From positions 1-32,427 of the forward strand of contig NZ_CANMFF010000032.1 in assembly GCF_947497005.1 (NCBI RefSeq): 32,427 nt of DNA, written 5' to 3'. The notes beneath the pieces were generated by a model. That model saw only the letters and a program-made list of their open reading frames with translations, had not been told where the DNA came from and did not search any database. Each line of letters starts with the position of its first letter. The first letter of the stretch is position 1. Positions 22,141 through 30,394 of the stretch are shown in pieces. The DNA comes from an uncultured Ruegeria sp. Its GTDB lineage: Bacteria > Pseudomonadota > Alphaproteobacteria > Rhodobacterales > Rhodobacteraceae. Made by a program: the position numbers and the translations under genes.

Positions 22141-25100
22141 TGTCGTCCTCCGCAGGGGCGCTCAGGCCATTGAGGAAATCCAGAACCGATTGGCTGCCGG
22201 TTTTGGTTGCGCTGCCGTCATCCGCATCTGCGTTCGCTTTGGTAAAGGCCCCAAAGAGCTTGGCCAGAAGCAGCGTGTTGGAAGGATTGGTCAAAGCAGC
22301 AGCACCGCCAGGGAAATCCTTGAACAGGTTTTGCGTAAAGGCCGCCTGAGTTCCATCCGCCTGACCACCGATCAGTGCAGATACACCCGAAGCGTTCTTG
22401 GCGACATCCTCAAACCCCTTGATCTTGGCGGCATTGGCTGCATCCGTCTTTTTCTTTTCGGCAGCTTCCTTCTTGGCCTCTTCCTCTTTGCGGGCCGCAG
22501 CGATCTCTTGCCCTTTGCCCGCAAGCTCTGTGGCTTTGCCGACAAGCTCTTTCGTCAGATCCGTCGCTGTGTCGATGGCCTTGTCCCGACCAGCAGCAAC
22601 CGATTGCGTTTCAAGGGCCAGTTGGGCTTGCAGCTCTTTCAACCCAGTCAGATCGGTTCCCGCCCGCGCAAGATCAGGCGCGGCCTTGAGGATTTCAGCC
22701 AGTTGCGATGTGGGCACAGCCTGTCCGGTGCCAATGTCACCCCCGGCGATAGTCAGCGTGTTCGAAGGTTGATTGCTCGGCAGGTCTGATGGTGCACGGG
22801 TGCCAAAGATTGCATCGCTGTCAGCTGGCAAGACCGGCGCGTCACCCACTGGCGGTGGCGTCGGGCTGTCCTGCCAGTTCCAGAAGCGGCGATGGTCGAT
22901 CATCTCGCAGGAATTGCAGCGACCCAGAACGGCCTCGCCCAGCAGACCTCTGGTTGGCAGCGAGATCGTGCGGCGTGGTGGTCGGAAATCTTCCCGATGG
23001 AAGGCCAACAGACTGTCCTGAATGTCGCCGGTCCGCATCTCCATCCGGTCGGCCAGATCGGGCGGGATCGAGAAGGGCATGATCATCGCATTGCCATAGA
23101 ACCCCAGTACCTTATTCTGGACTGTGCTGAGCAGCGATATCTCGCTTGAGGCGTCATCCAACCCACCGTCCGGCACGCCAATCGTAAAGCGTTCCAGCAG
23201 GATCGCGCGTTCTTCGTCCGTCATACTGGCCCAGATCACGCGGGAATAGCGTACCGTGTCGGCGACGATGTGCTGGTACATTTCTTCAATTCGCCGCAGA
23301 TCACGGCGTGACAGCACATCCGGCACTTCCCGCACGGAATAGGGCAGGGTGGCAGGCATGGCCTGAAACGTATTGTCGTCAACGATGGTTTGGGCGTCTT
23401 CGTTCATGCGCGCCTCAAACTCGCTGACCATCGGCGCGCCGACCAGATCGTCAAAGCTCGACCCGGAAATCGTCGTATGCAGGCTGCGGTTGATGTTGCG
23501 TGTGGCGCGGTCCAGATCATCCGCATCCTCCAGGTTCGAGATATGCTCCCAGATGTTGAAGATGTTGATCGGGTCAGGACCGGTATAAAATGAATAGGCA
23601 AACGAACCCGTCCGTCTGCGCAGCTCAACACGGGCTATATCCGAGCGTTCAACCGAACGAGGCAGCGCCACGGACCCAGTATAGGTCCGCCGTTTCGTCG
23701 GGTCACGCCGCGCGTCAGCCAACCGAACCAGCAGGTTTTCGCGCGTTTCAGCAGGCAGGTCATGCAGGTTATCGATATCAATAGGTGATCCGGTCAGGGG
23801 CACTGGCCCGACGCGGTCGCCATCCTGCGTGAAAATCACGGCAGAAATATCATCATTGGGCATGAAAGTGCCTTGCGCCTCGAAACTGACGATGTCCTGC
23901 GCGACACCAGGTGCGTTCTGCGGCGTCGCGTCCTTGTCTGCATAAAATTCTTCCAACAGATTCAGCGCCGTGCGGAATCTGCGGCGGTTTCGAAATACGC
24001 GACGGAACACTTCTGCATGGCGCAGGATCACCTTGTATCGGCTCAGCAATCCGGATCTGGTGACATTCCCTGGCAACTGGTCGCCTTGCCCCAAACGGCG
24101 AAAGCGGATGAGCTGCATGGGAACGAAGACGACCAACTGAACGCCTTCGATGCGCGTTTCCATGGAAAAATCACGCAGGACTTCAAACCACTGCATGGTC
24201 ATAGCGTGGCAGTGGTTGCGGTTGGCCACGAATTTGGTGGTCGACGTCCGCCGATCACTTGCCGTGGCCGTGCGAACGCTGGTTCGGGCAGAGCTGCGCT
24301 TGACCGAAGCGGCCCGTTCAAGCGCCGCCGAGAATGTTTCATGCGTATCCGACAGAAAATCGCGTGACGTATTCTGTGTATTAGACGAACTGCCGGAAGA
24401 ATTTGAGCTGGAGCGCGCTCCGCTGAATCCGACCCCGCCGACAATGGCCCCGATGCCGCCGAACAGGCCACCGCCAATACCACCGGCGCCGCCAAAGCTT
24501 TTCGTAGACGCCTTGGTCGAGAAAGAGGATGTGCCCCGGATCACCTCGTCCAACGCAGATTCGAAGGTGCTGTTGAAAGATGTATCGCGCGCTTCCTCGA
24601 AATCCTGTTGTTCCTCGAAGGTCAGGCTTTCGCGTTCCCGCACGCTCAGGGTTTCCCGCTGTTCTGACACGACGATCCGTTGTTCCTCGCCTGGGGCAAG
24701 CGGCAGGGAATAGACCAGCCGCCCCAACGACATGCCGGCGTGAACGGCGGTCGAGCGCATCTTGGCGATATAGCCAAGCGCAAGGCTGGAGGCTTTCGGT
24801 ACATCCTGCGGGCGCACTTCAAGATCTTCGTAAAAATCTTCGACATCAATGGGTTCGTCAATCGGTATACGATCACGAAAATCCCAGTCGCCTCCGTCAT
24901 TGTTGAAAGCGGCCAGCAGCGTTTCGGCAGAAAGGTTGGCCTGCGCAAAGGTTCCGCCCGGAATTGTAGTGATAAAACGATTGCCGCCAACTGGACGGGT
25001 CCTCACGATATTCTTGGGCCCGACAAGCGGGTCAATCAGCCGATAGAGAACCGAATAACGCCGCCGCGAAACCGTGCCACCTTCGGTCCGGTATTCCGAG

Positions 25101-25846
25101 GCGCAATCTCCTTCACCCAGCACAATAGGGGCTTGCGTGCCCGTGAAATCGGATATGTTCTCCTCTGCATCCTCAGGATCGACCGGTAAAATATCGGCAA
25201 GCTCTCCCAGGATGGAGCGCTGCAAAGGGAGGACAGTGCGCTCCAGCACTACAAGACCAAGTTCGCCGTCCAATGCATCAACACGCGGCACGGCCTCGGT
25301 CAGGGTGGTGTTCTGTCCGCGAATCCGCAATCTCAGCCCGTTTTGCGGAAGGCGCAGGTTAGGCAGGTCAAGCGAGAAGAGGCCCCGAGCATCCGTAACA
25401 GCCGCTTTGACTGCCCAAGAAAAATCCGCATTGTCGATGCCTTCACTGGCAGTAAACGTCGGACGCAGTGCTTCAACGATGACCCTTTCGGCAGGCGTAC
25501 CGTCAGGATTGATCAGCTCTCCGCGCAGTTTCGGGGCGAGGGTCGGGACGACAGCGCCCAGAAAACCTCCGGCCAGATCCTCGCGAATTGTAGCGAGCTG
25601 ACGAAAGACCGCACCCGTCGCCTGCACCCGTCGATCGACCAGGTCGTTGATCACTTCGGCGGACAGTTCGATACCAACACCGCGGCGCAACGCCTTGAGT
25701 TTGTCCGCTTCAATACGCCTGATATCATCAGCGCTTTCAGCAGCGATACCGGCAGTTCCGGCGATTTCCGCCGAGATCGTGGGATTTGGTCGAGAGGTCG
25801 GAATGGACAGCGTTATGCGCGGGGGCTCACTGCTGGAGTCGGACAT
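22133..25846 (-). CDS. Giant uncharacterised multidomain protein (1237 residues)
   Basis: No characterised family recognised. Order of visible parts: a Ser/Pro-rich N-terminus without signal peptide; a helical segment (41-95); a carboxypeptidase-regulatory/transthyretin-like beta domain (108-178; RGELINPDGTPAERVIVEAL, AVTDARGLFSLDLP); a mixed domain to about 380; a charged Glu/Arg-rich helical stretch (386-440); a Gly-rich hydrophobic segment (452-475, GG.GG.LFGG.GA.VGG.G) followed by a Ser-rich run (478-496); a conserved-looking NRNHCHAMTMQWFEVLRDF (542-560) with His545-Cys546-His547; a large mixed region (570-970); CNSC at 977-980; a proline-rich linker (about 994-1008); and a Lys/Ala/Glu-rich coiled-coil-like region (1068-1143). 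ATG at 25846 has AGAGGTG ahead. The gene heads an operon with the 332- and 71-residue genes. Confidence 0.85.
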   Translation of the reverse strand: MSDSSSEPPRITLSIPTSRPNPTISAEIAGTAGIAAESADDIRRIEADKLKALRRGVGIELSAEVINDLVDRRVQATGAVFRQLATIREDLAGGFLGAVVPTLAPKLRGELINPDGTPAERVIVEALRPTFTASEGIDNADFSWAVKAAVTDARGLFSLDLPNLRLPQNGLRLRIRGQNTTLTEAVPRVDALDGELGLVVLERTVLPLQRSILGELADILPVDPEDAEENISDFTGTQAPIVLGEGDCASEYRTEGGTVSRRRYSVLYRLIDPLVGPKNIVRTRPVGGNRFITTIPGGTFAQANLSAETLLAAFNNDGGDWDFRDRIPIDEPIDVEDFYEDLEVRPQDVPKASSLALGYIAKMRSTAVHAGMSLGRLVYSLPLAPGEEQRIVVSEQRETLSVRERESLTFEEQQDFEEARDTSFNSTFESALDEVIRGTSSFSTKASTKSFGGAGGIGGGLFGGIGAIVGGVGFSGARSSSNSSGSSSNTQNTSRDFLSDTHETFSAALERAASVKRSSARTSVRTATASDRRTSTTKFVANRNHCHAMTMQWFEVLRDFSMETRIEGVQLVVFVPMQLIRFRRLGQGDQLPGNVTRSGLLSRYKVILRHAEVFRRVFRNRRRFRTALNLLEEFYADKDATPQNAPGVAQDIVSFEAQGTFMPNDDISAVIFTQDGDRVGPVPLTGSPIDIDNLHDLPAETRENLLVRLADARRDPTKRRTYTGSVALPRSVERSDIARVELRRRTGSFAYSFYTGPDPINIFNIWEHISNLEDADDLDRATRNINRSLHTTISGSSFDDLVGAPMVSEFEARMNEDAQTIVDDNTFQAMPATLPYSVREVPDVLSRRDLRRIEEMYQHIVADTVRYSRVIWASMTDEERAILLERFTIGVPDGGLDDASSEISLLSTVQNKVLGFYGNAMIMPFSIPPDLADRMEMRTGDIQDSLLAFHREDFRPPRRTISLPTRGLLGEAVLGRCNSCEMIDHRRFWNWQDSPTPPPVGDAPVLPADSDAIFGTRAPSDLPSNQPSNTLTIAGGDIGTGQAVPTSQLAEILKAAPDLARAGTDLTGLKELQAQLALETQSVAAGRDKAIDTATDLTKELVGKATELAGKGQEIAAARKEEEAKKEAAEKKKTDAANAAKIKGFEDVAKNASGVSALIGGQADGTQAAFTQNLFKDFPGGAAALTNPSNTLLLAKLFGAFTKANADADDGSATKTGSQSVLDFLNGLSAPAEDDNE

Positions 25847-26209
25847 GAAGTCACCTCTTTAGAAAGCGCTGTAAAAACTGAGTGCGTGGAAAAGGTCGGA
25901 TCTCAAAAGTTGACCTAACGTAACATGAATGAAGGATTCGCGGAAGCAGCGCCCGGGAAAGCCACTCTCCTACAAGCGTCGCGGACGCATTCTTTAGGGA
26001 AGAACCCACCTAGGCGGCCGGCGCGCCGTCAGACCAAAGTGCAGACCATTTGCCGGGAACAGAGCAGGCTCAGATGTTGATCATACCGAGTGCTAAAGCC
26101 GTCAGGCAGAGGTAAAACCGACCCAAATGAGTTTCTGAAGTCATGCGGGAAATCGCCGATGTAGATTCTGTTCGAATGCGTCCAATTCTGACGCTTTGGA
26201 TCAGAATCT
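25847..26209. other. Non-coding region upstream of the giant-protein operon
   Basis: 363 bases with no supported gene on either strand. It should hold the promoter of the 1237-residue gene (reading leftwards), but no clear -35/-10 pair stands out. A 5-bp GCGTC/GACGC stem lies at 25976-25988. ATTCTGA and TCAGAAT (26185-26191 and 26201-26207) form a perfect 7-bp inverted repeat directly after the stop of the DUF2520 gene. This is possibly its 3' end structure, although no U-run follows. Confidence 0.4.
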
Positions 26210-27061
26210 TTACGTCTGTCGCGTAGATCCGCATACCTTAAGCTTTCGCGCCAGTGTACTCAATTGTATGTAAATTTCGCCAGCAGCCGGATGCCACGCT
26301 GCCACATCAGTACCCTGTCTCGTTACAACCTCTTCGTCTCCTCTGGCCGCTGGCCCGGTCAGCGCATCTTGTGGGCCGAGAAGGTCGATGTTTTCGACTG
26401 TGCTGTTTAACAGACCCGCGTTGAGTTTGCGGGCAATTTCGTCCGCCACACCAGCTTCTGCCCAAGCTTCGCGGGCGATGGCTTGCAAGACAACGGTGAA
26501 ATTGTTCGATATCACAGCGGCTGCATGATACAGGCTTTTGTTTTCAGACCGGATGGGAAAACACTTAGCGCCCAGTTTCTCCAGGAGTGGCTGAATAAAC
26601 GCCGTGGCCATTTCGTCGCCTTCTAACCCACAAAGCGCTTCTTTGAACTGTTCGGCGGCGGCCTGAGGATCAGCGAAGGACATGACAGGATGAACGCTGG
26701 CCAGATGCCAATTCAGGCTTCGCAACGGCTCCAGTTGCTGAGCAGGAAGGTAGCCGCTGCAATGGAACGCGACCTGCGGCTCTCCGGGTGGTTCCCGATC
26801 CACCCAGATTTTTTTAAGCCCGTGTGCCACAGCAGAGATTTGCGTGTCAGGAACTGAAATGATCCAAAGATCGGCAGGCCGCATATCGGCGTAACCGCTT
26901 GCTACGCGTCCGGCGCTGGACAGTTTGACGGCTTCATGCGCCGATTGAGAGGATGTGCTCAGAACATCCTGAATCGAACAGCTATCTATTGTATCTAGAA
27001 GGCTGATCAGAGTTTTTCCAACCCGCCCGGCACCAACGACGTTTATTCTGATCTCAGACAT
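26210..27061 (-). CDS. Rossmann-fold DUF2520 oxidoreductase-like protein
   Basis: 283 residues. The N-terminal NAD(P)-binding Rossmann fold shows INVVGAGRVGKTL (6-18) and, further on, LWIISVPDTQISAVAHGL. HCSGYLPAQQLEPLRS follows with the HPVMSFADP stretch of F420/PanE-like DUF2520 proteins. The C-terminal helical part contains the conserved KSLYHAAAVISNNF (active-site-like Lys and Asn). The substrate is unknown. In this context a 2-hydroxy- or keto-acid is conceivable. It is transcribed away from the serine-cycle genes and follows the broken LuxR-type gene by 26 bases, so the two were probably co-transcribed. Confidence 0.82.
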   Translation of the reverse strand: MSEIRINVVGAGRVGKTLISLLDTIDSCSIQDVLSTSSQSAHEAVKLSSAGRVASGYADMRPADLWIISVPDTQISAVAHGLKKIWVDREPPGEPQVAFHCSGYLPAQQLEPLRSLNWHLASVHPVMSFADPQAAAEQFKEALCGLEGDEMATAFIQPLLEKLGAKCFPIRSENKSLYHAAAVISNNFTVVLQAIAREAWAEAGVADEIARKLNAGLLNSTVENIDLLGPQDALTGPAARGDEEVVTRQGTDVAAWHPAAGEIYIQLSTLARKLKVCGSTRQT

Positions 27062-27087
27062 GTCCAGCCTTCCTCGTTGTTCTCGGC

Positions 27088-27717
27088 CTAGTCCCCGATC
27101 CGTCGGGACGAATAGAAATATGCGATGGCCTGCGTTCTGTTTTTGACACTCAGCTTTTCATAGATATTGGACAGGTGAAACTTGACGGTGTTCGTGGATA
27201 TCTGAAGTTCCCTGGACAGATCCCGGTTGGACATCCCCTACGCCAGAGCCTCCAGAATGGCGCGTTCCTTGCGCGAGAGACTCTGAATCGGATCTTGCCG
27301 CATTTTCCGAACATCGACGAACGGAAACACCTTTTTACCCGCGGCCACTTCGGCGCAGGTTTCCAGAAGGCCTTCGACCTCACCCGAGCGCGCGGCAAAC
27401 CCAGCCGCGCCTGCTTGCATAGCCAATCGCGGAACATCTCCCAAGCTATCGCCATAGACAACAAAGCGCGGTGCATTGGCCTGATCGAGCAGCACATCGA
27501 TCAATTTGGCAGCGCCCAGAACCGGAAGTGCCCAATCCACCACACCGACCTGAACGGGAACCCGCATCACTGTTCCCAGAAACCCTTCGGCCGTCGCCGA
27601 TGTGGCAACCAAAGAGAATCGGAGATCGCGTTCGAATATTTCCGACATCGCTGACAGAACCAGTGGATTGCTGCCAGCAAGCATAATGTCGATGGATTTG
27701 CCCGGTGCCTCAATCAT
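27088..27717 (-). pseudogene. LuxR/NarL-type response regulator interrupted by an amber codon
   Basis: The frame from ATG 27717 gives 159 residues of an atypical receiver-like domain (Asp61 in VGVVDWALPVLG; the usual Ser/Thr and Lys are Tyr88-type and Arg) and the first helix of the HTH (SLSRKERAILEALA). A TAG then stands at 27238-27240. In the same frame the HTH continues without loss: GMSNRDLSRELQISTNTVKF, then HLSNIYEKLSVKNRTQAIAY, to a proper stop at 27088-27090. Without the TAG the product would be 209 residues, normal for the family. A single base change from AAG, GAG or CAG would explain it. A sequencing error, recent inactivation, stop-codon readthrough or restart at the ATG just after (27232-27234) are the alternatives. 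It probably controlled the divergent serine-cycle genes. Confidence 0.8.
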
Positions 27718-27937
27718 ATGATTTTGCCCAGATTTTGCGAAATACTACCCATAAGAAGGGGTGAATCTTTAGTATACATTTGTATTTTTGCCAATATGAG
27801 TAGGTATGACCCTATACTATTAGCCGTCCTAAAGCAGTAGTAAGTTACGTTGCGCTATACGGCAAGCTCGCGTTTTCTAATCGGTATCTTATCACATCAG
27901 GCCGCTATGCCCGGCCAACAGCCGAGGATGTCAGGCC
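27718..27937 (+). promoter_or_regulatory. AT-rich divergent control region of the serine-cycle operon
   Basis: 220 bases between the regulator relic and sga, noticeably AT-richer than its surroundings in the first 120 bases. The hexamer TAGTAT occurs three times: minus strand at 27742-27747, plus strand at 27770-27775, minus strand at 27814-27819. Such TA-type half sites are plausible for a LuxR-family regulator, but the pattern may be chance. ACCC/GGGT flank 27747-27762. The sga ribosome site is a GAGGA ahead of 27938. Confidence 0.35.
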
Positions 27938-29179
27938 ATGACTTTTCAGATTTTCCCTCCGCTCGAAATTCTCGAGACCCTTGCCGCAGGGCCGGGACCG
28001 GGCAACACGGATGCCCGTGTCTTGAAGGCTTTCGCAAGTGCTGGTGTTGCTGATCACATGCAGGGTGACGTCCTCAGGGGCATGATCGAATGCAAACATA
28101 TGTTGCGGAAAATCTGGGGCACTCAAAACGCCTATACCTTTGCCGTCGCGGGCACCGGATGGAGCGCCCTGGACACTATGTTCTCGGCCGTTATGCCCGG
28201 TGACACGGTTGTCGCCTTCACCAACGGCACATTCTCGGGGATCGACGCGCTGACCCTGCGGATCAAGGCGGCAACGCCTGAAGAACACGCGGCCAACCCA
28301 CTTGACCCGCAAGCTGCCAGCGTCACTGTGGTCGAAGTTCCACACGGCCAACCGGTGACTGCTGAACTCGTGGAAGCCTCTCTTGCCCGGCACAAGCCTA
28401 AATGGGCCTTTATGGCGCATTGGGAAACTGGTTCGGGCAGGGTGAACGACCTGAGTGGCTTTTCGGACGCTTGCCAACGTCACGGCGCTATGGGTCTGAT
28501 CGACGCTGTTTCGTCCCTTGGCGTCGACGAGTTTTCGATTGACGATTATCCGGGTGTGGCGGGTTGGGCGTCCTGCCCGCAGAAAGGCCTGTGCTGCCTG
28601 CCGCTGACCTATGCCCCTGTCAGTTTTACCAAAGCCTATATCGAGACGCTGAAATCGACCGGTGCTTATACCTACGTGCACAACCCAATCTTTGAAGCGC
28701 GCCATTGGGGCATCGTCGATGGGCAGGACGTGGAAAAGGGCACCTATCATCGGACCCATTCGGGTTATGCGGTGGCCGCTTTCCATGAGTCTTTGCGCCT
28801 GACCCTTCGGGAAGGTCTGACCAAGCGATCCATGTCATATAGAACCCATGAAAAGGTCCTGCGGGACGCCGTGACCGAGATGGGGTGCGAGGTTACCTCG
28901 GACATGCCCAGCCTGATCGTGCTCAACTTGCCCCCCGAACTCGCTGACCGCGAGATGGAACTGGTGCAGAACTGCCGCGCCCGTGGGTTTGGTATCTGGC
29001 CGACGCTCAGTGAACCGGTGCAGGTACGAATCGGCATCCTCAATCAATTGAACCGCGAGGCCGTCAGCCGGATCGTGCGCCTGTTCGCCGATGCCATTCG
29101 TGAGCTGGGCGGTGAGGTCGATCACGACGCAATCGAAGCCCTGCTGGAAAGCCGCTACGGCACTTCAATCGCTGCATAA
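27938..29179 (+). CDS. sga: Serine-glyoxylate aminotransferase (class V)
   Basis: 413 residues, PLP fold type I class V. DAVSSLG (189-195) gives the cofactor-contacting Asp189. The Schiff-base lysine is Lys216 in ASCPQKGLCCLP. GPGPGNTDARVLKAF at 18-32 is the family's N-terminal GPG.....V..A motif. VAGTGWSALDTMFSAVMPGD carries the phosphate-binding loop. The reaction is serine + glyoxylate to hydroxypyruvate + glycine. Neighbours for malate-CoA ligase, hydroxypyruvate reductase and GlyA support this over alanine-glyoxylate or aspartate-glyoxylate transfer. The segment around Lys216 (CCLPLTYAPVSF) departs from the textbook QKGLMLPPGLGF, so substrate choice could differ. Confidence 0.87.
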   Translation: MTFQIFPPLEILETLAAGPGPGNTDARVLKAFASAGVADHMQGDVLRGMIECKHMLRKIWGTQNAYTFAVAGTGWSALDTMFSAVMPGDTVVAFTNGTFSGIDALTLRIKAATPEEHAANPLDPQAASVTVVEVPHGQPVTAELVEASLARHKPKWAFMAHWETGSGRVNDLSGFSDACQRHGAMGLIDAVSSLGVDEFSIDDYPGVAGWASCPQKGLCCLPLTYAPVSFTKAYIETLKSTGAYTYVHNPIFEARHWGIVDGQDVEKGTYHRTHSGYAVAAFHESLRLTLREGLTKRSMSYRTHEKVLRDAVTEMGCEVTSDMPSLIVLNLPPELADREMELVQNCRARGFGIWPTLSEPVQVRIGILNQLNREAVSRIVRLFADAIRELGGEVDHDAIEALLESRYGTSIAA

Positions 29180-29194
29180 ACAGGAGTGCATCAG

Positions 29195-30394
29195 ATGGAT
29201 ATCCACGAATACCAGGCGAAAGAAGTCCTTTCGAATTTCGGCGTCGAGGTGCCTGCGGGCGCGTTGGCTTACAGCCCGGAACAGGCGGCCTACCGGGCGC
29301 GTGAACTGGGTGGTGGCAAATGGATCGTCAAGGCACAGGTCCATGCGGGCGGGCGCGGCAAGGCCGGCGGGGTCAAGCTGTGCAACACCGAAAATGAAAT
29401 CTACAAGGCCTGCGATGACCTGTTCGGTCGTAAGCTGGTCACACATCAGACAGGCCCTGAAGGCAAAGGCATCTATCGTGTCTATGTCGAAGCCGCCGTG
29501 CCGATTGATCGTGAGATTTACCTTGGCTTTGTTCTGGACCGATCCAGCCAGCGGGTGATGATCGTCGCCTCGTCAGAAGGCGGGATGGAGATTGAGGACA
29601 TCTCGGCTGACCGCCCCGACAGCATCGTTCGGTCCATCGTGGAACCTGCGGTCGGGCTTCAGGAATTCCAGGCGCGTGAAATTGCCTTCAAGCTTGGGCT
29701 TGAACCCAAGCTGACCCAGCAAATGGTACGTACGCTACAAGGGTGTTATGCCGCGTTCAGCGACTTGGACGCCACTATGGTCGAGATCAATCCGTTGGTC
29801 ATCACCGGCGACGATCGGGTGCTGGCACTGGATGCCAAGATGAGCTTTGACGACAACGCCCTGTTCCGTCACCCCCAGATCGCCGAACTGCGTGACAAAA
29901 GCCAGGAAGACCCGCGCGAAAGCCGCGCGGCGGACCGTGGACTGTCTTATGTCGGACTGGACGGCAACATCGGCTGCATCGTCAATGGCGCTGGTTTGGC
30001 AATGGCCACGATGGACACGATCAAACTGGCCGGGGGCGAGCCTGCCAACTTCCTGGACATCGGCGGCGGCGCGTCACCAGAGCGTGTCGCCAAGGCGTTC
30101 CGGCTGGTTCTGTCGGATGACAACGTACAAGCAATCCTTGTCAATATCTTCGCCGGTATCAACCGCTGCGACTGGGTGGCTGAAGGTGTCGTTCAGGCAT
30201 TGAAGGAACTTGACCTTGATCTCCCGGTCGTCGTTCGGCTGGCTGGAACGAATGTCGAAGAAGGCCAGAAAATACTTGCCAAATCCGGGCTGCCCGTCAT
30301 CCGCGCCACAACGCTGATGGAAGCCGCAGAACGCGCCGTGGGCGCATGGAAAAACGACCTTACTCAAGGTACCAAGATGAGGGCTGTGCAATGA
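29195..30394 (+). CDS. mtkA: Malate-CoA ligase beta subunit (ADP-forming, ATP-grasp)
   Basis: 399 residues with the SucC-like ATP-grasp fold: MDIHEYQAKEVLSNFGV at the start, KAQVHAGGRGKAGGVKL (46-62) for nucleotide binding, MVEINPLVITGDDRVLALDAK for the Mg site, and GCIVNGAGLAMATMDTIKL plus DIGGGASPERVAKAF in the ligase domain. SucC of the TCA cycle is very similar. The serine-cycle neighbours argue for malate as substrate (malate + CoA + ATP to malyl-CoA). The start at 29195 is preferred by its AGGAG site. The frame also opens three codons earlier. It overlaps mtkB by ATGA. Confidence 0.88.
   Translation: MDIHEYQAKEVLSNFGVEVPAGALAYSPEQAAYRARELGGGKWIVKAQVHAGGRGKAGGVKLCNTENEIYKACDDLFGRKLVTHQTGPEGKGIYRVYVEAAVPIDREIYLGFVLDRSSQRVMIVASSEGGMEIEDISADRPDSIVRSIVEPAVGLQEFQAREIAFKLGLEPKLTQQMVRTLQGCYAAFSDLDATMVEINPLVITGDDRVLALDAKMSFDDNALFRHPQIAELRDKSQEDPRESRAADRGLSYVGLDGNIGCIVNGAGLAMATMDTIKLAGGEPANFLDIGGGASPERVAKAFRLVLSDDNVQAILVNIFAGINRCDWVAEGVVQALKELDLDLPVVVRLAGTNVEEGQKILAKSGLPVIRATTLMEAAERAVGAWKNDLTQGTKMRAVQ

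Noticed and set aside
21953..22789. Long plus-strand open frames opposite the giant-protein operon
   Set aside because: They are antisense shadows; the minus frame is continuous over 3.7 kb with good ribosome sites and sensible composition.
26020..26027. GGCGCGCC palindrome
   Set aside because: A single short GC palindrome in GC-rich DNA is expected by chance.
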